Below the pieces are notes generated by a model. The model was not told where the DNA came from, made no database searches, and saw only the letters and a program-made list of their open reading frames with translations. This document shows positions 57,293 to 64,000 of a DNA stretch of 64,000 nucleotides, piece by piece. The stretch is taken from NCBI GenBank assembly GCA_950295325.1, contig OX485803.1, positions 30,185,554 through 30,249,553 of the forward strand, in the 5' to 3' direction. How positions within the stretch are numbered: position 1 is the first letter of the stretch; each line of letters opens with the position of its first letter. The DNA comes from Polytrichum commune. Lineage: Eukaryota > Streptophyta > Polytrichopsida > Polytrichales > Polytrichaceae. Position numbers and translations under genes: made by a program.

Positions 57293-57531
57293 TTGTTTTT
57301 TTGTTTGTTTTTTGGGGATACATGAGGCGTTTTTTACCACCTGGCTAGTTTTCCATCAAGTAGAGAGACGATTTCATGGTTGGGAATCGAACCACCAACC
57401 ACTCCGTTCGGATTGGGTACCTCTCCATTATCATCTGGTAGTCTAGGGTCGCCTCGGACCAGATTGCGTAGATTTCTCAAGAGCGGGGTTTCTAGGGACA
57501 ATAATGTACAAAATACACTTAGTCTATGCAT
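57293..57531 (-). pseudogene. unidentified retroelement-like remnant
   Basis: On the minus strand a short frame (57334-57531) contains VPNPNGVVGGSIPNHEIVSL followed by LDGKLARW and a stop, then an A-rich end (AAAAAACAAACAAAAAAAC on the minus strand). The protein-like wording and A-rich 3' end suggest a piece of a non-LTR element or a processed copy. I do not recognise the protein. An 11-base GGTTCGATTCC in it resembles a tRNA B box but no tRNA fold is present. Confidence 0.35.
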
Positions 57532-57539
57532 ATCGTGAG

Positions 57540-58011
57540 ATGTAGAGATTTACCTCGTTGATCAACCTTTGTGCAAGACACTTGAACGGTTCAGTCGCAT
57601 CTGGTTCTTCTTGAGGAGTGGTCTTTTGTGGATTATATGGCGTCAACGGAATGATTTGGTGTTTAATGAACTGTAACGGACCATTGAGAAAACACATCAA
57701 GTCATTTGGGATGCCCTAAAGGATTATGGTAGGATTGAGTCGAAATGGACTCTCCCGGATTTGGAGAAGGCCCCAGACGTGGCCTACCATAATGTTCTCT
57801 ATGAATTCGATTCGATATGGGGGTCAAAGGTCTTATTGGGACCCAGAGTAACTTAATGGTCATGTGGAACGTTAGGCCTCAGATGGATATTATTTCTTGA
57901 TTCCCCCTCGGTTTGCGTTGGTTCTCCTGTGGTGGTTGTATTTTGGTTCCTTTCTTGCAATTGATTTTAATTTGTGCCAAAGAAAAAGAAAAAAGATATG
58001 TAGAGATTTAC
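57540..58011 (+). mobile_element. 5'-truncated LINE insertion with 14-bp TSD
   Basis: ATGTAGAGATTTAC occurs at 57540-57553 and again at 57998-58011. Between them are 444 bp ending in an A-rich tail (AAAGAAAAAGAAAAAAG). This is the expected footprint of target-primed reverse transcription by an L1-type LINE. Only the 3' end of the second reading frame and the 3' untranslated region were copied. Confidence 0.85.
57554..57856 (+). pseudogene. LINE ORF2 C-terminal fragment
   Basis: The frame is open from the first inserted base and reads ERFSRIWFFLRSGLLWIIWR, then QRNDLVFNEL. TAA at 57674-57676 interrupts it. It continues in the same frame with ALKDYG and LPDLEKAPDVAYHN to TAA at 57854-57856. 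The W-x2-W-x2-RN motif and the following wording are typical of the region after the reverse transcriptase in plant L1-type ORF2 proteins. The enzyme core is absent, so the fragment is not functional. Confidence 0.75.
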
Positions 58012-59161
58012 ATGTATGGGAGGGCTTGATATTCCTAGGATAAAATAATTTAATATGATAAGGCTTGATGACCTTATTTCAATTATTCATAGATGGACAA
58101 AAATGGGATGGAATTTTTTGAGCATAATGAGATGTCCATTAGACATTCATCTATGGCATATGGACAAGGAGGGACGCCATTAGATTTAGGGCTAAAGGGA
58201 AAGGATGTTATCAATTGTTGTGAAGGTGATCTACCTTGTGACCACAAAAACTTTTTATTCTACGATATACATGTGACATAAAATTTGTGACATATGTAGT
58301 ATGGTGTGTAGTTCACGAGTTGATTTTCATTAGTTGATTTGACACCAAATATAGCTTCAATGAACCCAAATTAGTCTAGTCAAAGTCATTTGAGATGAAT
58401 TATCAACAAACTCATAAGAGTAGTTACGTTGGATAAATGAGGGGTACATTCATATACGACAATTTCCTCTCGGCATGAATTTGACACAAAGTCCTAAACC
58501 CTAGGCGCCCTCAATAAAGCCCCAAAATTGGTTCCATGGAACCCGCGAGGACTTGGGACAATCCTACGTCCTTATACTAGGCCTTCTTTAATCGCAAGTC
58601 CACACGTGTGGCAGTAGCCTTCATGTGAAGAAACCCGACATGTATATGCTCGCCCTTTCGGGGGCCTGCCCTTATTTATATATATTTCGCAACTCCATTT
58701 AAAACTACACTAATTTCGAGGTGGGTCCAAGATAAAGCTTTAATCATACAATAATAGTTGCACGATCACATCAGCAAATCTAAGTGAGGGACATGGGAAC
58801 GGAGATGTATATCTCAAATCATATACATATGTACACTATGGAAGTATTTGTATTTCATATATGGACGCTTGGACTCAGTGTTCAATATCAAAGTCTTCAA
58901 CATCTGTCAAATGCCATTTTGTCCGTCAAAGAACTGTTTTTTTTTGGGGGGTTGGGCACTTCACAAAAATGTTCTTTGCAAAGTTTCCACCAGTCATAGT
59001 GAAGGCCTCTCCAAAAATTACTTGTCACAAAATATCGTGGTTGCAATTTGCAAATAGAAACATAACTGGACTCCGCTAGCAGACACTTCCAAATTCCAAT
59101 AACTCCTGCAATTTCGACTCTAAAACTTCGACTCGGCACATACTGCAACTTCGGCTTGGCA
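58012..59161. other. intergenic DNA, no gene seen
   Basis: No convincing frame. The last part (about 59060-59160) may be further decayed hAT sequence leading into the fragment below, but it cannot be read as protein. Confidence 0.55.
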
Positions 59162-59323
59162 AGCATAACTATATGTGAACGTGGATTTTTCCAAACATAA
59201 TTTGGTGTGAAGAGTGATCACAAAAGTCGATTGAAACTTAAAACATTGGATGCATTGATGCAAATGTCATTATGCGGTCTTCCGATGCCAATTATGGATT
59301 GGGCTAGAAATTTTGACACTTGA
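59162..59323 (+). pseudogene. hAT transposase C-terminal fragment
   Basis: The first frame (59162-59188) reads SITICERGF, matching the SIAICERGF motif of the 12.8-15.0 kb transposase. After small frameshifts, 59228-59323 reads RLKLKTLDALMQMSLCGL then PMPIMDWARNFDT and a TGA stop. The corresponding stretch of the intact element is RLNLKTLDALMRVSLCGLE. This is the C-terminal dimerisation region of a related hAT transposase. No terminal repeats were found around it, so it is a decayed remnant. Confidence 0.8.
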
Positions 59324-62300
59324 AAATCGACCAAAAAGCCGGAGGGCTTTGCCTTTGGAATTGGATGATGATCAAGTGCATTATGTAGGGAATCTAAATA
59401 ATTTTAGTGCATCATTTTATTGCATGTACTTCTTCAATATAGTGAGACATCATATTATTTTCATATTCAATACAAAATAGCCAATATCAAATTTTTTTTT
59501 GTGAAGTGTTGCAAAAAAGTTTGAAAGTTTGAGTGAAGTGTGAATATTTTGAAGCCCTTCACATTAAAATGCACGTGCACACTTCAAACTTGAACACTGC
59601 TTGGACTTGCTTATGCATTTTGATGTTTTTGGGCTTTTTGCTTTATTTGCATGGACAGGGGAGTGCAAACGGAATTGAGGGCATGAGAAGGAAATTATTA
59701 TGTTTATATGTATACATATATTTTCATGATTGACTACAAGGTGAAAGCATGGTAAAGTGGAAAATTCCTTATTCTTGCACATGTTTAAGTGAAAGTGATT
59801 CAAAGCGATATACTAATTTTAAATTTTGCAAAAGAAGAAGATCATAATTATTTTTAAAACATATTGATCTAAAAAGCCAAGAAATTTAGGTTGATAAAAC
59901 AATCTCAAATAGATTCTATATATTCTAGAAGACAATGCAAGTGGGTGTGCAAGTGGGCGTGCAAGTGGTGATATTGAACAAGTGATTGTCAATATTTTGT
60001 TTAAAACAAGATAAAATTACATTGAATTGATGATATTCTACAAGAATATTTGATGATGATCTCAAGTGTATCATTAATTCTAGGAAATATGAAAAACATT
60101 CAAGTCCAAAATAGTTGAGGTCATGAAATTTACGTCCCAAACCGGATCTAGCCATTTGCTTTTGAGTATTCCCTTTAATGACAAGTTCTAAAGATCTTAT
60201 TTTGGTATTCTACATTTGAGTACTTAACACAACAATAGAGATTTAAACAACATTTTGCTACTACTTTTGGGCATTTGACCAAAGAACTATGGTTTCAAGG
60301 TACCGGAGCGCTTTTTGGGTCCACTTTACCATGCTTGCACCCTACACTAATTAACTAATTTAGTGTGACCCCCAACATTCATCATTGGCCAACATTAAAT
60401 GTCTTCCGATCAATGGGGCAAGGGGGGGGGGGCACTGGAGAGGGTGCCCTGTGACATTTGGTCTTACATGACAAGTCATGAAGACCACGCTAATAAATAT
60501 GACACGTCATCTTTAATACCACAATATAATAAGATATTTAGTGTATGGTAGATGGTGCTAAAACCAACACCTCACCCACAACCAACACCTTAACATCATA
60601 TACATGTAGGAGCTTATGGCATGAGATATATCATGTTAGTTTGCGTTAAAAGGTCTAAACCATTAATGGTAAAGGTCTAGTTATAACTTTTGTATACAAA
60701 GTTTTGATAATACATACTTTGGTGTATTGAAACCCTTCAATTGCTAACGAGAAACATCTTGAACTTCATCGGTGTAATGATGGAAGATATACTCAACATT
60801 AAGAGTGACCGTTTTAGCACCATCTACCTTTGTGCGTGTGTTTGTGCGTGTGTGTGTGTGTTTTGCTCAAGAATATCTTCCTCCTACATACTACAATGTA
60901 AACACATGACACTTGCCATTAGTATGCTCAATAAAATCTTCCCCTTACATATTGATCCTCACATCCTTATGGTGTGGTATATAATAGACACCATTACACA
61001 TGAAAATAGTATGAAATGCTAGTTACACTTGAATCTTTCACCACTCAATGTGTTCTTATTCTTTCATTTCTAGTTACAGGTAGGAAATATTTTGAAAGCA
61101 ATTGAGAATGCAAATGCAAGCAACACACCTTCTTAACTCCAAGGATGCATGGTAAACATTGAAAATTGAAATGAAAATGCTCCTTGATGGTATATGCAAT
61201 TGATCTTTGAATGGTCAGCATGGCCAAATGGCTAAGAGCTAGGAGGTGATCTTGGTGTAACTAGAAGAGCACAAGATAGATTGTTTGTTTGTGAAAAGTT
61301 AGCTAGATTTGAAGAAGATATTATCATTTTTTTCTTGGATCTGTGATGTTATATAGTGTGGGTTGGTAAACAAAAAGCACCCGTAGTATTATCCCCACTA
61401 CTTTTAGTGCCGATCCTTGTTATTCATGTGGCCCACAATATTTACCATAATTAATGCAATTGAATCATTAAAAAAAACCTTTACTACATGACTTGGCTTC
61501 ATGCTTGAGCCACATGTGATTAGCTTGGAGTTGTCCTTTGGGGAAGTCATTGTTGAAGACACATCAAAGACACATTATTTGGAGATTGCAAGAGAAGACA
61601 TATTCAAATATGTACCAATCTAGATATTTCAACATCCTCACATACACCAATTCAAAAAAGTGGTGTCCTCACAATAACCTTGTGTTTGAAGGGAATCGGG
61701 ACTTTCCAAATGAGAATGAGGAGCAAAACACGTACCCATATTCGGTAAACGAAGGTGGGAACTAGTTCTTAATCCACATGGAGCACATGGTTATTTCCAA
61801 GTTCACCAACTTCCAAGCACCACGCAGTATTTGAGTGGAGGACTAATAGTGTGGCCCACACTGTTTTGCAAATACGTATCGATTCCCAACAACCGTATCA
61901 AGAACCACGTCAACGACAATTAGTGTGGATTTTGGAAGTGTACGAATCGACTCGAACTCCACTTGGAAAGGAGTCGATTGCAATTCATGTGGGTCAGGCT
62001 TATTAGCGCTTTTCCAAAACTAGTGTGCGGTGTAGGAAATAGTGTGGCCACACTACACACAAGTTAGATAATGTGTAAGTTGGTGTAGGTGGCGCTGCTG
62101 CAGCTGCACTCCGTTGACGGTTCCAACATAAGATCACCATGGGAGGGATCTCGGGGGGTTGCTTCTTAAATTTTCAAAGGCCAAAAGCCACTGGGGGAAT
62201 ATAAAAGCAATAAAGCGCACAAGACTCGCTCACTACAGTAGCTAGTCACACAAGATATCATGGGGATGGAAAGTTACACAGTGAAATAATACCCTCACTC

Positions 62301-62906
62301 AGGAGTCCAATTTTTATAGTAACAAAAAGTTCCATAGGTTGCTTGGACAGTATACAACATAAATGATTGTTGCTTGGTATAAAAAAATATCACATTCTCG
62401 TTAACTAGTTGTAGCCCTGCATAACTCCGAATGGCAACAACAGGCACTAATCGGGATACTTCTTAATCAGTCTTGGGTGGATAGTAAGCCTCTTTGTAAC
62501 CTACACTCATGGAGCCAGGGTAGCCCCCTCCAGTCTACCTAGCATGTATATCATATGGTGAGCATCCGTTTCATTGTGTTCCTTTAATTGTTGGCCCCAC
62601 AGACGGGTGGTGATGAGAATCTATGAGCCCCAATAAATTGTAGGAATCGGCACCTTCAGCAAAGGTGCTACAGTAAGGTTCTCTTCAACCCCACTTGCTG
62701 ATTGCCAAATACACATACAGTATGCCATGCATTAACATGTTCAGTCTACTACGTCCCTCCACCTTTCACGTACTTTACTACTGTGTATGTGTGTATGTTT
62801 GTGTGTGTATATCTATCTATCTATATGTATACATAAAAGAGCCCTATCTATTGGGCTGGCAGCCTGGCAAGGTTCATGGCAACTATGTCTATAGTCATAT
62901 GTATGT
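59324..62906. other. intergenic DNA with repeat debris, no gene seen
   Basis: About 60350-60560 resembles 32818-33090. About 60899-60950 is an inverted match to part of the 23.6-24.7 kb duplication. AGTGTGG/CCACACT palindromes lie at 61848-61862 and 62041-62054. A remnant of the TA-flanked MITE family lies at about 62275-62466. GT tracts occur at 60828-60862 and GT/TCTA tracts at 62781-62834. A G run is at 60421-60432. Confidence 0.6.
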
Positions 62907-63115
62907 GCAATTAGGTTGCCTTTGCGAATCGGTTGTCGCTTTAACCATGGCAATGATCTTAGGTCAGAATTGTATCGCAAAACTCATAACTTTGTTTACT
63001 AGTATTCATATAGCAATCACATCAGAAACGTCTCTCGTGTGTGTTGGCTATCATGGTAACCAACATTAGAAATAGTGTGGAATGTTGACAAATTGGTGCA
63101 AGCAAACCTGGTTGC
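62907..63115. mobile_element. MITE, GCAATTAGGTTG family, copy 3
   Basis: It starts GCAATTAGGTTGCC and ends with GGTTGC, the reverse complement reading GCAACCAGGTTTGC, so the right end is diverged. Interior blocks (AACCATGGCAA, AATAGTGTGGAATGTTGACA) match the copies at 5873 and 6219. Confidence 0.6.
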
Positions 63116-63210
63116 ACATCTCATTATAGATAAACCCGTCCATCGTGGATGAAGTGCTCTAGTAGATCATCTCAAAATTGCATCATATTGGTTTATTTTT
63201 ATCGGTTCTT

Positions 63211-63509
63211 CATGATATTACTCAATCATTTGGCCAAGTTTGATTCATTTGACAATGGTCTTTGTCGACTTGCCTTTATGGGAAGCAATTGACAACACTA
63301 TGAACAATATATTTCAGTGAATATTGCCGGGATGAACAATGTTTCTTATGAATAGCGCCAAGAGTATAACTCCACCCAAATGTCCAAGCGTCAACATGTG
63401 TGTGTAAATATTAAGTGAATAATGTTGTTTTGTTTGCAGGGCCCACTTAATAAAAATCAATTTATTTCAAGGTTCAGTGAACCGACCAAACTGGCTGAAT
63501 AATGTTATG
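63211..63509 (-). mobile_element. CATAACATTA-family element, reverse orientation
   Basis: On the minus strand it starts CATAACATTATTCAGCCAG and follows the 36465-36882 copy through GGTCGGTTCACTGAACC and ATTTGGGTGGAGTTATACTC. The other end, CATGATATTACTCA on the plus strand, is a diverged terminus. Non-coding. Confidence 0.55.
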
Positions 63510-63754
63510 AGGTCCATTCAAGTGGAATTATTTTTTCTTTTTTTTTCTTCTTTTTGGCACATATAAGTGCCGTTCTCATATATTTTGAATCATAATATCA
63601 CTCAACTAGACTTGTGTCTCACCTTTTGGTAAGGGAGTAATCCAATGTTGAGGTAGGAGTATGCATGCACAAGTTCTCATTCATAATGGTCTCAACTTGA
63701 ACAACTTTGTCACAAAGGTTGAAGCCGAACCTTGACGTTCTTATTGTTAGGGGG

Positions 63755-63911
63755 CATAACATTACTCAGCACCCACTGTTGGTTCAGTGGGCCCTTGGAA
63801 TGTAACAATTGGACGCTCGAAAAGTTGAGTAGGAGACTCAACATTCCAAGCATCCGACTGTTATATTCCAAGGGCCCACTAAGCAAATAGTGGGTGTTGA
63901 CTAATGTTATG
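63755..63911. mobile_element. CATAACATTA foldback MITE, 157 bp hairpin
   Basis: The arms CATAACATTACTCAGCACCC and, reverse-complemented, CATAACATTAGTCAACACCC pair for about 55 bp, through AGTGGGCCCTTGGAAT in both arms. The loop region GACGCTCGAAAAGTTGAGTA is shared with the broken copy at 27.0-27.7 kb. Non-coding. Confidence 0.8.
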
Positions 63912-64000
63912 GACGGATTTTGGAGGTCATGTCTTATTAAATGCGTCGGCCTCTTTATATAGCAACAGAAAGAAAGGCCTTTCCTTAGCAATGTTATGAT

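Noticed and set aside
57375..57400. tRNA B-box-like GGTTCGATTCC on the minus strand
   Set aside because: No A box at the right distance and no cloverleaf. It lies within a protein-like remnant.

Overview
This window is nuclear plant DNA, almost certainly from a large, repeat-rich genome. The evidence is a plant-type Ty3/gypsy LTR retrotransposon, a full-length hAT DNA transposon, a truncated L1-type LINE and dozens of short terminal-inverted-repeat elements (MITEs), set in AT-rich intergenic DNA with many microsatellites. I found no convincing host protein gene, rRNA, tRNA or CRISPR array in 64 kb. The lineage cannot be fixed from the sequence. The C17orf113/ZNF862-like finger on the hAT protein would suit a fern or another early-diverging land plant, but that is weak inference.

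Layout. 1-11 kb: intergenic DNA with MITEs of several families (TAAGG-end element at 1.3 kb, CACTA-like foldback at 6.8 kb, GCAATTAGG-end pair at 5.9-6.4 kb, hAT-type MITE at 10.3 kb). 11.04-15.26 kb: a complete hAT element with matching ends, a perfect 8-bp target duplication and a transposase frame closed by one internal stop codon. 17.5-18.2 kb: an inverted cluster of hAT-type MITEs with one copy nested inside. 19.5-21.1 kb: two TA-flanked MITEs. 23.6-24.7 kb: a diverged tandem duplication. 26.8-28.0 kb: a three-level nest of MITEs. 31.5, 33.2, 36.5, 37.1, 38.8, 41.3, 42.1 and 42.5 kb: further MITEs. 44.8-55.4 kb: a 10.55-kb Ty3/gypsy element on the minus strand with two 1,672-bp LTRs that look identical, itself inserted in an older foldback-like element. 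57.2-58.0 kb: retroelement debris including a LINE 3' end with a 14-bp target duplication. 59.2 kb: a second, decayed hAT transposase fragment. 62.9-63.9 kb: more MITEs.

How the parts relate. The coding capacity is all for transposition. The LTR element encodes Gag, aspartic protease, reverse transcriptase, RNase H and integrase, with a one-base frame break between RT and RNase H. The hAT element encodes a DDE-type transposase with a BED-like finger and a C-terminal dimerisation region. Most other features are non-autonomous and would depend on enzymes encoded elsewhere. Nesting gives a relative age order: the LTR element is very young (no LTR difference seen), while the MITE layers and the LINE are older.

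No clearly new biochemical system is visible. The most unusual points are the gypsy element with primer-site-like sequences at both internal ends and no polypurine tract, the hAT element disabled by one stop inside its zinc finger, a foldback family with apparent 2-bp target duplications, and the precise multi-level nests.
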